Shown in pieces: positions 20,901 through 32,504 of a stretch of DNA of 64,000 nucleotides (the first letter of the stretch is position 1; each line of letters starts with the position of its first letter). Below the pieces are notes generated by a model. The model ran no database searches. It had not been told where the DNA came from and was given only the letters and a program-made list of their open reading frames with translations. Source of the stretch: Ehretia macrophylla (taxonomy: Eukaryota > Streptophyta > Magnoliopsida > Boraginales > Ehretiaceae); NCBI GenBank assembly GCA_037974665.1, contig CM075767.1, forward strand, positions 18,058,840-18,122,839, in the 5' to 3' direction. A program made the translations under genes and the position numbers.

Positions 20901-23900
20901 CCGTGAGCTTCCAAGAAGAAAAAAAAAAGATTTCAACCTTTCAATCGTTCAATTTTTCGCGTGAGCTCGTGCGGGGTGGTTTCCAAGGTGACTAGCGTTG
21001 TTTTCCTAGCGACTAGGAGTACCTGAAGTGAGGGAATCATGTTATTTGCGCATTTAAATGTTTAGTGTATCAACTTTGCAATTTTTAGATTTTACCCGTA
21101 GATTGTTGTTTAAAGCGTTTTGATAATTCTAGAATGTTCATTGGCTATTGTAGAACGTGTATTTATATCTTTTTAACATTTTCTGCCTTTAAATATTGAG
21201 ATTACAATTAAATTTGGATGTTGAATAGTGTTTAGTGAATAGTAAATCCTTGAAACGATGAAGTTGCTCCGTTATGCTGTCCGTTGATGTAGAAATATGC
21301 TAGATATGCTATAATGCCTAAATGTGTGGTTTAATTGGAATGTGTAATAGAAAAACGGAGAAAAACGGCTTAGTAAAAGTCGGGGTCGTTTAGGTCGACT
21401 TTAGTGTTTTCTCGTTTTGCGTGATGGCATTGTATTGGGAGCCCATGGAAGCACTTTTGGTGCGGTCGTGGTGTTGGTTGGGTGTTTGGTTGGTATAGTT
21501 GTAGTTCAATCGAGCAAAGGGGGAAAACCGGGCTTTGCGTGAATTCTAGGGTTAAGTAGGGTTTCGGAGTCTCTAGACGTGCTCTATAGTGACCTAGGAA
21601 GATTGGCGAAGTCGGTTTCTGGAACTCGTGGCTCGTTTGGAGATGGTAGTGTTTTGATAGTTGGGGCCGATTTGTGACTTTGTGTGCTTTCTTGATGTTA
21701 TGCCTATAGAATGCTTGTTAATGCTTTTTATTGCTTGCTATGCTTGCTAATGCTTATTCCGCTTGTTAGAGTTGGTTGTTGATTGAAATGTTTATCCATT
21801 GTTGAGAATGCTTGATATCTTGTTTATCGCTCGTTTATCGCCTTGTATCGAGTCTTGCATTGCATAGTGTCTCGCGCGTGAGTGATGAGCCTCTCTGGAT
21901 AGCCTCGGGTTGCCAGTGTTGGTTGCTCTAGCTCCGCTGCTATTCCCATTCTCGCTTGGGTTGCCTCCCAGGGAGATTTGGGTCGTAGAATTGATGGATA
22001 CTTCCGGGGTATTCTAAACTGGTGTTATAAGGTGGTTGCGCGCTTATTGTCATCGTTGTCAACATCAAGCTCGAGATTGATGTATCGTTCGTGATATGGT
22101 ATATTGCTCGTATGAGTGAACCATAGCCTTCAGAGTGTGGTATAGCTTTGAATGGTTGTGTTAATGCTTTCAGTAATTGCTTATTGTATTGATTGTTTGT
22201 CTTGATTGCTTATTTATCAGTTACATTGCTTAACTGTCTTATTTGCATTGCACGACTTTCTTTCTCTCCAACTCGATATCTGTCTCGCCCTCACTGAGTA
22301 TACGTGTTGTGTATACTTACTCCTCACCACCACATTTCAGGAAATGCCTTGTTAGCTAAAAAGTTCGTGGATATGTGATAGTTCGTGCCTGAAGGGTTGT
22401 CTTGTGTGCTTTGTGGCTTGAGCTGACAAAGATGTAAAGATATATGCTTTCATATGTTGTATGTATTTATTGTTAAAAGAAATGTAAATTTAATTCTAGC
22501 TAAGTAGTTGAAATGGTTTGATAAGTTAGATTATGTATTTAATTAATGTAGCTTAACTTCAATGCATGTTTGTAATGTCCAAAGGAAAATAGTTAGAATG
22601 GCATGATAGTTTATTTTATGCAGTAGCTTAATATGGTTTAATTGTCTAGTTTGAAAGTACTGGTCAAAAATGAAAAGAGATAGGATAGTTTTTAAATTGG
22701 AAATGTATGTATATTTGCTGAGTTTAATTGTTGAGAACCGAGGCTCGTATGGCCTTGAGGAAGTTTTGTATGGTTGGACACGGTGTTGGTCCATTTATAT
22801 GCTGTCGCAGGTTTTACGTTTCGCCTAGAAATAAGGGAGACTCCGTCCGTTTTCCCTGAAAATTATGCCCGGGTTTGGATTTGGGTTGTGATTAGATTGA
22901 TTGTTAGGACCTCCGGTCTCGAGAGGGATCGGGGTGTTACATGGTCTGTTTTACCTCGTGGCTTGCCATGTCATTCCTTAATATGGCAATTACTGATGAA
23001 GCTCGAATAATTAGAGGTTTACTAGATACCCATTCGAAGACCTCTTGTGTTAGTAAATCCCCCATTCCAAGAAATGAAGTTGTTGCAAGCATTATGTAAC
23101 CCGCTGATACAAGTGCAACCTTCATATACTCCTCGAATTTCGGAATATAGTTCGTGTGGTACCATTTAGTCTCTTCAAGATATGCTCTAATTAATTTCTT
23201 CATCTGAAAATTAATTGAAATAATGCGAATCAAATATAGTTCATTGCTATAATTTATGGAAAAGGCTGATATATATAAAAAAGATGCAATATTATAATCC
23301 TGACCTCTTCTATTGCATAGTATGTGGCGTATGATTTGCCTTGTTTGGCCAATTCTTGGTCTATGTCGGTGTAAACATCCAATAGCGCAAGATAACAATG
23401 TCTCATGTATGACGGCAGTTGATGTGAGGCAGAAATATTCCAACTGTAAAACAAGTTGAAAATGATAAGGGATGTGAATTAACCTCAACTCATAAAGATC
23501 TTGGAGGTGTACCCATATGTTGTCAGTTCAAGTCCCCTCAAAGCTATTGGAGGTTCACCGGTCGTCTCATGAGATTAGTCAAGTAAAGCTCAGATACACA
23601 AAATTGCAGGAAAGAAAAAAAAAAAAGGGGGATTTGAATTAACCTCTCAATCGCATCTGTAAAAAGTTGAAGCTCGTCAAATGTTCCGTACACATCGTAA
23701 ATGTCATCAATAATGGAAGTTATACCAATGACTTTGGTTAATATTCTCCTACCAACGCGATATTGAGGCTCAAAATAAACTTCTATTACCCAATAGTATA
23801 ACTCTATCAATCTGTCTCTTGCGAAAGGGAAACTTTTGGGGACATCCAAATCTTTCCACCACCTAAAAAATATAAAAGTGTTATTGAATATACAACTAAA

Positions 23901-25556
23901 ATACTTTATTCAACTCAAAGTTTATCATTGGTCAAGAAATTTAATTACCTTGTAATAGCACTTAGCTCGTTTTGCTGCATCTTCTGCAATATGTTGAAGT
24001 CCAATTGGGCAAACTTAAGTAATACGTCGTTATGTAGTTCATCTTCTTGGTATATTGATATGTATTCTCTCGCTCCAAGTCTTGGCATCGTCAATCTAAT
24101 TGGAGACTTAAGAGCTTTAATGACTTGTGCTGCAAGAAAATTGCTCAAGTTGGACACCATGGACTCAAGGTGAGTGGTGGTGAATGTTAGTACTTCGTCT
24201 AGAATATCTTCCCCATGCACTCTAAGATGAGCTGCCTCGTACAAGCTTAAAATTCCTCGAACATTGCTTGATAGAGCTTCGTCAAATTTTCCCTTTGTAT
24301 CCTTGAATTTGTTGAACACGTCTGATTCAAAAAAGGAAACTTGATTTGGGATATGAAAGGGGCCATGCATGAAAAATATTTAAACAAGGGAACAAAGTAA
24401 TTTACCACCATAATTTCATTTACGCACAAGTAGAGTCAAAACCCTAAACAACGTGTACACTCATGTAGTGTGAATGATCGAAGAATTCACTCATAGAGTA
24501 AGAAAGATTCATTATATAATGATTTTTCCTTTTTTTTGGACCAAAAATGTTGAGGGCTTGCACATGTCAATGTGGTTCCGCCATGCAAGTTGCCCCCAAG
24601 TATCTAGTTAAAAAAAAAAAAAAGGCTCATTGTCTAATAAACCTGATGAATTAACCTCAATATATTCTTTTCCATAACCTTTTAAGCATAAGATAAATAG
24701 ATTCATATAAATTCAGGTTCATTCACTCTCTCTTCTTTTCTAGATTCAACTTTGTTTTTTCTTTTTTGATGATTCATGTCTTGAATCATGAGAAGATAAA
24801 TCCAGGTTTTCTATGGACAAGGACCTAAGTGATTTCTTCGCACGGATATACTTGTAATGATAATGTTTTACGTCGGCTCTTCACTTCTTGTTTGTATATA
24901 TGATAAGGGGTTATATATTTGTTTCAAATCGTTCACATATATGGTACGTAAAAGTTGTGTTATGAAAGGGACGCGTGAAATATTGATATACAGTAATGGT
25001 ATATTAGTAAATAATTAAGCTGTCAAATGCTTACCACTAGTGATAGGATGGCCTTGTTGCCTAAGTAATCTGAATCGAAGCGCAATAGCATAAATGTCAT
25101 TACCATCTTCTTCAAAGCATTCATTATAGAAATCATAAACGTATTTTAATGAGGCATCAATCTCGCTTTCGAAATGGTAAGACACCCCTAGGCGTTGGAT
25201 TGCATCAATCAACTCTAGCTTTTGCAAGGACTTGCCTGGAGCTGCCAATAGCATTTTGCTCACCTCTTCTTTTAGTAGTTCATGCTCACTTTCTTCATCA
25301 GATTCATTTTCCTGTAACACGAACTTGACATATTTAATAGGGTAAATTGCGTTACAGGCTACTAAATTTGCACGAAGTTCGAGAACTTAATGAAAATGAA
25401 CAAATAACTAATATTCTTCACCGTGGGGCTAGAATCACATGAAAGGATAAAATCTCCCCAGATGCATGGATGAAAATTTGCAGAACGTCGAGCAACCTCA
25501 CGACCAGAATTTTTATAGGAGAGAGGAACAGCTGAGGCAGGAAATTGAGCGTTCAT
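14986..25556 (-). CDS. TPS: Intact TPS-a sesquiterpene synthase, seven exons, 562 aa
   Basis: Exons on the minus strand are 25422-25556, 25035-25311, 23949-24321, 23644-23862, 23305-23443, 22955-23203 and 14986-15282. They sum to 1689 bp in frame, all introns are GT-AG, and exons 4-6 have the canonical 219/139/249 bp. The start is the first ATG before a TPS-a N-terminus. RR-x8-W is at residues 23-33, RDR at 277-279, the Mg-binding DDIYD at 314-318 and the NSE motif (N458, S462, E466) spans the exon 6/7 junction. There is no plastid transit peptide, so it should be a cytosolic enzyme ionising farnesyl diphosphate in the mevalonate-derived pathway; the product cannot be predicted. Oddities: Ile at 455 where the family has the diphosphate-binding Arg of R-x-x-(N/D)D; a 7.2-kb LTR element in intron 6 only 13 bp from the donor; a solo LTR 261 bp upstream of the ATG. 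The reading frame is intact, but activity is less certain. Confidence 0.92.
15779..18457 (+). repeat. 5' LTR of the LARD-like element
   Basis: It starts TGTGGTAACCCGAACTCGG and ends GGGGTGTTACA. It contains the conserved GCCAGTGTTGGTTGC block near 17427. Confidence 0.92.
18460..18474 (+). other. Primer binding site of the LARD-like element
   Basis: TGGTATCAGAGCTTG begins two bases after the 5' LTR and is complementary to the initiator tRNA-Met 3' end. Confidence 0.88.
18475..20246 (+). other. Interior of the LARD-like element, no recognisable coding
   Basis: No retroelement domain is visible. Overlapping short plus-strand frames (18966-19178, 19162-19443, 19188-19511, 19675-20106) translate to hydrophobic peptides because the DNA is a T/G-rich degenerate repeat of words such as TTATTGG and GGCATTC. 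I treat them as by-products of composition rather than genes. The region probably serves as the packaged RNA body. Confidence 0.7.
20247..20259 (+). other. Polypurine tract of the LARD-like element
   Basis: AAGGAGGGAAGGA abuts the TG of the 3' LTR. Confidence 0.85.
20260..22941 (+). repeat. 3' LTR of the LARD-like element
   Basis: It starts TGTGATAACCCGAACCCGG and ends GGGGTGTTACA. Its outer edge lies 13 bp from the splice donor of TPS intron 6. Confidence 0.92.
23478..23600 (+). mobile_element. Degraded tRNA-derived SINE in TPS intron 4
   Basis: It matches the better-preserved copy in intron 4 of the paralogue (about 55108-55240). A B-box-like CAGTTCAAGTCC and the 3' words CATGAGATTAGTC and CAGATAC are shared. 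Presence in both copies dates it before the duplication. Confidence 0.5.
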
Positions 25557-25630
25557 GTTTTGGTTGGCAGGTGAACACAATGAACGTAAGTTATTTGGAT
25601 ATTCTACACATTTCGCTTGAGCGAATGCTA

Positions 25631-25638
25631 TATTTATA
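25631..25638 (-). promoter_or_regulatory. TATA box of the intact TPS gene
   Basis: The minus strand reads TATAAATA in the context GTATAAATATAGC, 75-82 bp upstream of the ATG. It implies a short 5' leader of about 45 bp. The same box is conserved in the paralogue at 57221-57228. Confidence 0.65.
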
Positions 25639-25816
25639 CTACGATCCTATATGCTTCGTAACAAGTTTTAATTGCTTAATTAACACTGCGGCTTGGTTTC
25701 CGTCATCTTTATCTTCATAAAGGAGTTCTCTAGGGTGGATTTTGAATTTTTTTTTTTTTTTTTTTTTGTCAATAAAAATAGGAATTTCACTCATGAAACA
25801 TTCAACTAACTCCAGT

Positions 25817-28800
25817 TGTGACACCCCGACCCGTGCATATAATTATTTAATTGATGTGCATATATTTATATGTCTACTTTAATTATTTACGTATATTCGT
25901 TTGCATAAAATATCATATTTTGGGTTACATCCATCTATTTCATTTAACGTGCATTTATATCAAACTATGTGCATACATCTAGTTTAACAAGAAATTTCAT
26001 CTATTAACATATATTGCATCAATATAAATACATTCTTATGTAAGTAGGCACGTTTAATTGGTTAATGTGCATAATTCTCATTTTACATGCAATTTTGGGA
26101 CTTCACGAACACTTTGGAAAATCATAGGAACCGTAGAAAATAATTAACGTAGATAATTAGGAATTGGAGCAACTAAATTAGTTAGAATTAAACTAGAATG
26201 GCAAACTAGTTAATAGCATTTAGTTGAAGGGCATGTTGGTCAATTGGGTTTTTCTTTCTTTTATTATTTACACCTATTAATATACTACAACACACACAAA
26301 CACAGAAAAACACACACAAAAATTAGACACACACACACACACACACACTAAACACATTTAAAAACACACAAGAAAGAAGAAGAAGAAGAAGGAGAAAAAA
26401 AAGGAAGAAAAGGTGATTTTGAGCTTGTTTGTGTACAAATTCTTCAACTTAAGGTGAGGGTTCATCCATGCTTGCATCATTGGCTGATTCCTTGTTGTAT
26501 ATACATGTATGCCATGTGTAGATAAGTGAACATGAAGCTTGTAATGCATGTTTAATGAGGTATTTAGTGTACAAAATGTTGTGGTAGCTTTCTAATGCAT
26601 GAATTGCTAGCCTTGGTGTTTGGCTTTGGTTGTAGTTGAAGTTGGCTTCTTTGATTAATTGTTGAAAACCGAGTGTTTGTGTATATGTCAAAGAGAGTAG
26701 TTTACATCATATGCATAGTGAGTAATGGTAGTAGTATGACAATGAAGCAAGAAATAGCTAAAACATGAGTAGTGCAAGATTATGAATTTTCTGGCAGGTT
26801 GCGCGACTAGATTGCAGAGGCAGTTTGACCTATCAAACGTTGTTGAAAGTGGTTGAATTTTTATATTGTAGCTAAGAACTTGAGGAACAATTTCTCTTTT
26901 GGGGGAAAAATCAAATTCTATCATTAAGGCATTGTTTTGGAGCCAAAACAGTAGGGTGACTGATTCTCGCGTAATTCAGGGCTAGCTGCGCAATGATTTT
27001 CTAAAAGGCATAACTTGATGAGTTTAAATCCGAATTAGGAACCGTTTGAGGCTAAACCTATCTACACTTGATGAACTACATGTCTGTGAAATTTTTAGAA
27101 GTTTTAGAGGACATTGAGGCTGCTAACTGAAGAAGTAAAGTTAAGCAAATGCAGTTAAAAATTTCAGTTTAAAGAGCTAAGTGATTAATGTTACACTAAA
27201 GGTTAATTTGAGTTGAATAATGGTGGATTATAGGGAGTTGAAGGCTTGAGAGTAACAATTACATGTTTGGAGATAGTGTTTAAGTGAAATGAGGGTTAAA
27301 TAAACATTACTTGCGTTGAATGCTAAATGTTTAATACGTGATTAACGTGAACTATGTGCATTGAATGTTTAAATAAGTTGAGCTTTGAGTGAAAATTAAA
27401 TGTGATGAATTATGTGTAGTGACTTGCTATTTAGATAATCAAGAGTAATTAAAGTCATGCACATGCTAGTGTTAGTTGTCAAAGAGTGTTTGCAAGTTAT
27501 GGGAAGTAAAATATGTTTTCAATCATGTTCATGAGCTTAGCTTAATGTATGTGTTAAAGTTAGTTGAATTGCTTGAGTACTTGGTTATTGTTGGCTCAAA
27601 TGCAAGAAATAACAAGAAGATGATAAGCAAGCAAAATTCAGATTTGGATACTGCACTGCCCCTGACTTCCGAAGTAGTTTTGGTATAGCAAAAGTGCTTA
27701 GAATTGAACTAAATTTATATGGCAGCTAGATTAGACAGTTTAGAACAAATGTTGATTTCTAGAGCTAAGGCAAATTCTAACGTTTTGACCCCGCGATTTA
27801 GCTATTTCCGAAATGTGTCTGAAAATCGCTGGTGCACGGGGCAGTTCGCGCAGTTGCACGGAAAGGGTCATAACTTGTGGAATTTAGATCGGAATTGAGT
27901 TCCGCTTGAGGCTAAAGTAATCTACACTCAAAGAGATACATTTATACATAAAAATCAGTCAGTTTGGAGGTCTATAGCATAGATAACTGAATTGATTAAT
28001 TTAAGCATCTGTTGGAGAAAATGGAAAATGTTTTAGTGATATTTAGGGTTTTGTGCAAAGTTGATTCTAGGATTGATTTGATGCTATCTATAGGTAATAT
28101 AGGCTCTAATGAGCATAGATTAGTGATTAGACGTGATTGGCTTGATTGAAACTTTAGGAAATTTGCATAATTGGTTTAGAATTCAAAGGGGCTTTATCCG
28201 AAAAGTGAATCCGGATGGAATATAATGATGTAGATAGTCTTTATTAGGTGTGGCAGTGCTTAATGTGCCTTTATGACACCAAATTGGGGTTTGGTTAGAG
28301 TACTTGTAGTTAAAACGCATAAAAAAGGGGGATTTTGGGACTTTTTTGTTGGATATAGTATAAAGTGAGGTCTTGTGGTTCTAATTGGTGCCATAAGGTG
28401 TCATTAGAAGTGTGGAATAACTTACTTGTGGATCTAGTACCTTGTGTTTCATTTGAGTGTCAATTATTTTAGTAGACAAAGGGGTCTTTCAAGCGAAGTG
28501 TTAGCGATGGCTTGTTCGAATAAGTATATTATCTTAGATGTATTAGGAAGCCTGTAAGATGTATGTATGGCGTGGTTTAGATAATCGAATTAGATAGTTG
28601 TAGTTCAAATCACTTAAAGGGCTTTTCGGAGTTTTTGTGTTAACATGACTTAAAATGTGGTTTCACAGCATTTATGTGTATCATAATATGGCTATAGTTG
28701 ATTAGTAAAGTTAGATTTGAGGGTTGTTATCTTGTGTGAAGTTTAGAGCTTGTTTTGTAAGCATTTAGAAGGAGACTTGTTGGATTTCTTGTGAATTACT

Positions 28801-30383
28801 TGAATTAGTAGTTATTATATTGTTATATTCGCTCTAATTGATCATGATTGAGTTATATGTTGTATAAGTGTGAAGTTTATGACCTAAATACTAAGCATGT
28901 GGAAATGTTTTAATTGTATTTTATGTGAATTAGTTGAGCTTGGTGCTTAGTTGGTTATTTGAATTGATGTAGTTATTATAATTGACTTTTAAATGATTTA
29001 AATAAGAGTTTAAATGGTAATGGTATGGAATATGTAGCTGTTTAGAGAAGTTTCATGAAATAGGTTGTATAGCTACTTCATTAAAATATATGTGTATCTT
29101 GTTTATAATACCATGTTGCTTATAATTATATGAGTTATGTTGTGGGAAATGACTACTTGGAATATATGTTAAGTTAAAGTATATAAAAGTGGTATTTTGT
29201 TAAAAATAGAATTCTAATAGATATTGTATATATGCTAAATAAGCGAAGTTATAAGTTAGCTAACCTAGCTGAATAATTAATGAATGTTGTAGTTAAAGAG
29301 TAATTGAAGTAATGTTTGCTCATAGGTTCAAGGTGACTGGAAATGATGTGATTCAAACTTACATCTTGGAGCTCGGTAGAGGTGAGGGACCTGCATCCTT
29401 ACGTGCATTATAGTTTATTTTCTTTCTAAAAGAGTATATTGTTTAGTATAATTGCGTAATTGATATATGCTTATTGTTGCTAAATTGTAACTTGGTGCGA
29501 GAACAACTTACTTTTTGTCCTTAAATGTGTTTCCTGATTATATTGTCATTGTTATCATTCTTGCATTGCATCGTGGTTGCGCAACCTCATTGTCGCGGCG
29601 GATGCGATGGCCTCGCTGGGCGGCATCGGGCTTGCCAGTGTTGGTTGCCTTAGCTCCGTCTACTATTCCCTCACTCGCCTGGTCCGGAGATTGCCAGGGG
29701 GTGTTGGGTCATAGGATCGGGTACATCCGGAGTACCCATTGGTGTAAGGGATGCCGGCATATCGAGATTGAGATCGTGGTTCGTGGATCAGGGATCGAAG
29801 ATTTGGAGTGATAAGGGTTATCGATTGTATCCTTTTAAAATGTGGTATTAGAATTGTTATTCATTGGTTATTTATTGTGTTAAGTTGCTGCATTGCACGA
29901 ACCCAGGTATACTGTTCCCGTTTCCCCTCCCTTACTGAGTGTACCAGTTGTATACTCACCCTCCTTTCTAACACCTTTCAAGTTCAACACCTTCGCAACG
30001 TGATATAAGAAAAGCTCGAGAGTTACCCTATTTGCTTGTGATGACTTCCATTATTAGTACCTGCGACTCCATGTGAATTTGTAAAGTGGTTTGAATTGTA
30101 ATTTGATTGGAACTATAAAAACCCGGCTTGTAATTGTATTGGATCTTGTTTGTATTTGATTTGTAGGTGGTCTGTAATAGCTTAATGGACTATGTTATTG
30201 TTTATTGGTCGTGTATGCTTGATTGGGTGAATGGAGTTAGACCATAGTTTTGTAGTAATAAATATTGTTTACAGGTTTTGGATTGTCCTATAAATAGGGG
30301 AGGCTTCGTTCGTTTTCCCTCGTTTCTTGTGCCTTGGGAATGGAATTGGGAACTCCGGTCTCGTGAGGGATCGGGGCGTTACA
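25817..30383 (+). mobile_element. 4.57-kb solo LTR (long-LTR gypsy type) in the TPS promoter
   Basis: It begins TGTGACACCCCGACCCG and ends GGATCGGGGCGTTACA. The 5-bp duplication CCAGT flanks it (25812-25816 and 30384-30388), and the empty site CCAGT is seen in unit B at 57396-57400. There is no primer site, purine tract or coding sequence inside, so it is a solo LTR left by LTR-LTR recombination. It holds a (CA)n stretch and a conserved block at about 29610-29658 shared with the LARD-like LTRs. It lies about 180 bp upstream of the TPS TATA box and reads away from the gene. Confidence 0.88.
26286..26402 (+). repeat. CA-rich and GAA-rich simple repeats
   Basis: An interrupted (AC)n run at about 26289-26354 is followed by AAGAAGAAGAAG at about 26372-26390, inside the solo LTR. 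Confidence 0.8.
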
Positions 30384-30816
30384 CCAGTGATTTCTAACAG
30401 TACGTCAACTATGTTTATCGGAAGAAAAACTTCCATGAGCAATAGAAATATGTGCTTCTGTACACGAATATGCATTTAAAAAATTGGGGTCAAACACATA
30501 AATAGTCCTTAAAGTGTTGAAGTATTTTTTTTTTTTTTACCTCACACCCCCACCAATCCCACTACCATGAGATGCGAACTCTGATCTCTCAATTACCAAG
30601 AACAGTAATCTACTACTAGACTATTACTAAATCTCCCCTAAACTATTTAAAGTTAATTCTCATTAGATTATAAATTTTTAGCTTGGGACTTCAAGGTCCT
30701 AGATTTTTTTTTTTTTTAACTTTTACATGCCCTAGACTTTAGGGTCCTAGAGTTTCATAAGTGTACAAATTCAATTTTTAAATGACTTTCCGTTAATCTA
30801 TAGCGTCCTATGATTT
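30384..30816. other. TPS 5' flank of unit A, including a SINE-like stretch
   Basis: It continues the sequence upstream of the TPS promoter that was split by the solo LTR, and is collinear with unit B 57396-57573 plus 59291-59530. A tRNA-like B-box (GATGCGAACTC) near 30571 suggests a SINE at about 30535-30645. No gene is seen. Confidence 0.5.
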
Positions 30817-31725
30817 GGGATCCAAATCATTTCCTAGTCATTATTGTCTCTTAGTGACTAAAAGGTGGATTGGTAAGCGTCGGGTTCAAATGAAAGGATC
30901 TAAGTCATCAATTTTTAAAATATTTTCATCAATTTTAATATCATTTCTTCCCTTTTTATCTTCTTTTTTTTTTTTTTTTGTTTCTTTCCCTTTTCAATCA
31001 AGATTTAGTAATGTAAGTAAAAGTCTTCTATCTCTCTTCCATCTCCTCTCTCTCTCACGCGAATAAACCCAGCAGAACATTAAAACTCTATTGTTGAAAT
31101 TCTATCTAAGCCACAAGCGCAAACATTATCCTACCAATTCTTCTATACAAATCTTGGTTTTTGATTGCATTATCTCTGTATTCATATTCTCCAAAAAGAA
31201 TAGTTATATAGAAAAGCTTTTTAGATGAAATAAATTTATTTGTGGTCTCAACGAGTGACTTGACAAATTAAGATTTTAAGAATTTTATTCAGACATCCTA
31301 ATTCAACTATTGCTAGCTACCATTGTTGCTCGGCTTCCATTAGAAAACTATACTTCTAACACTATATAAATGCAGCCACATCTGCGCTTTTATTGGATTT
31401 TTGGCTTGGCTCGAATGGTCCCTATAGGAGTTTTAGCTAAAATCAATTCATCATAGATGAAGTTTCAACAATGGAGTTTTAATGTTCTACATGTGAGAGA
31501 GAGGGGAGATGGAAGAGAGAAAGAAGGCTTTTACTTACATTATTAAATCTTGATTGAAAAGGGAAAGAAAAAAAGAAAGATAAAAAGGCAAGAAATTATG
31601 ATTTTAAAATTGATGAATATATTTTGAAGATTGATGACTCAAATTCTTTCATTTGATTCCAATGCTTAGCAATCTACCTCTTAGTTACTAAGAGACAATA
31701 ATAATTAGAAGATGATCGGAATCCG
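30817..31725. mobile_element. Foldback element C with ~270-bp arms
   Basis: The left arm (30817 to about 31100) is the inverse complement of 31465-31725. Paired words include ATTGTCTCTTAGT, CTCTCTTCCATCTCC and AGAACATTAAAACTC. The element is missing at the matching place in unit B (about 59530), so it inserted after the duplication. It has no coding sequence. Confidence 0.75.
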
Positions 31726-32504
31726 TTTGATATTGAATGATATTTATTAAAGAAGAGAGAGAGTGGGTGAAGTGACTAAGTGAGAGAGAGACTTCCATAA
31801 ATGACCAATCTTGTACTCTTATTAAAATATAGGGTGTAAAATTTTTATATGAAAGCTTACCCACTAAACTAAATAAATTTGATAATATAGAGATTACTTG
31901 GGTGACTGAGCATGAGATTTTTATTATTATATTTTTTTTTCTCTTTGCAAAGAATTTGGCATCTATGACCCAAAAAATTGAAGTTAATAACATTTTTTGA
32001 AAAAAATTTAGAATCTAAATCGTGACGAAAAATTGATTCGCAACAAGAAAAAAAAAAGAAAAAAGAAAATCATGTATGATCAACCTTCTCGTTATTAAAC
32101 AACGGGTTATAAATCTTAAATTTTATCATGCAAGATGATTTCAATACTATGATAGTCCAAAAGAAAATTTCCAGATGATAGACTCAATCTTACGGTAGAT
32201 TGATTAACAAGTAACAACTAATGAATATCTTCCAAATGCATGTTCGCATATTAACTTCACTCTAGTAGCTATTTTAGAGATCTAAATGGTCTACAGCATC
32301 TAGATGGTCCCCAACTGTAGCGATCTAAATTGGTAAGCGTATTATGTTCACAAATTGGTAAGCATATTATCTTCACCCAACTCCCTATAGCGTAGCACAA
32401 TAACTGTGCAGTCATGCTTGAATTGGTATATACGGCATCTTAGGGGTTGGCGTTTCCTCTTTGTGCCTCGTAAATCTAGGCAGCTTTCTATTTATTTATT
32501 TAAG
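31726..32504. other. Non-coding duplicated flank
   Basis: It is collinear with 59575-60290 of unit B. It holds GA-rich sequence (31750-31790) but no gene or defined element. Confidence 0.5.

Larger units (their letters stand above)
15779..22941 (+). mobile_element. Non-autonomous LTR retrotransposon (LARD-like) in TPS intron 6
   Basis: Two direct LTRs (15779-18457, 2679 bp; 20260-22941, 2682 bp) flank an 1802-bp interior. A perfect 5-bp target duplication TGGTC is present (15774-15778 and 22942-22946). A tRNA-Met primer site follows the 5' LTR and a purine tract precedes the 3' LTR. The interior shows no gag, protease, RT, RNase H or integrase, so it depends on a partner element. Its LTR terminus (GGATCGGGGTGTTACA) and an internal block are shared with the solo LTR at 25817-30383, pointing to one long-LTR gypsy lineage. 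It is antisense to the host TPS gene. The LTRs differ at only a few bases per hundred. Confidence 0.92.
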
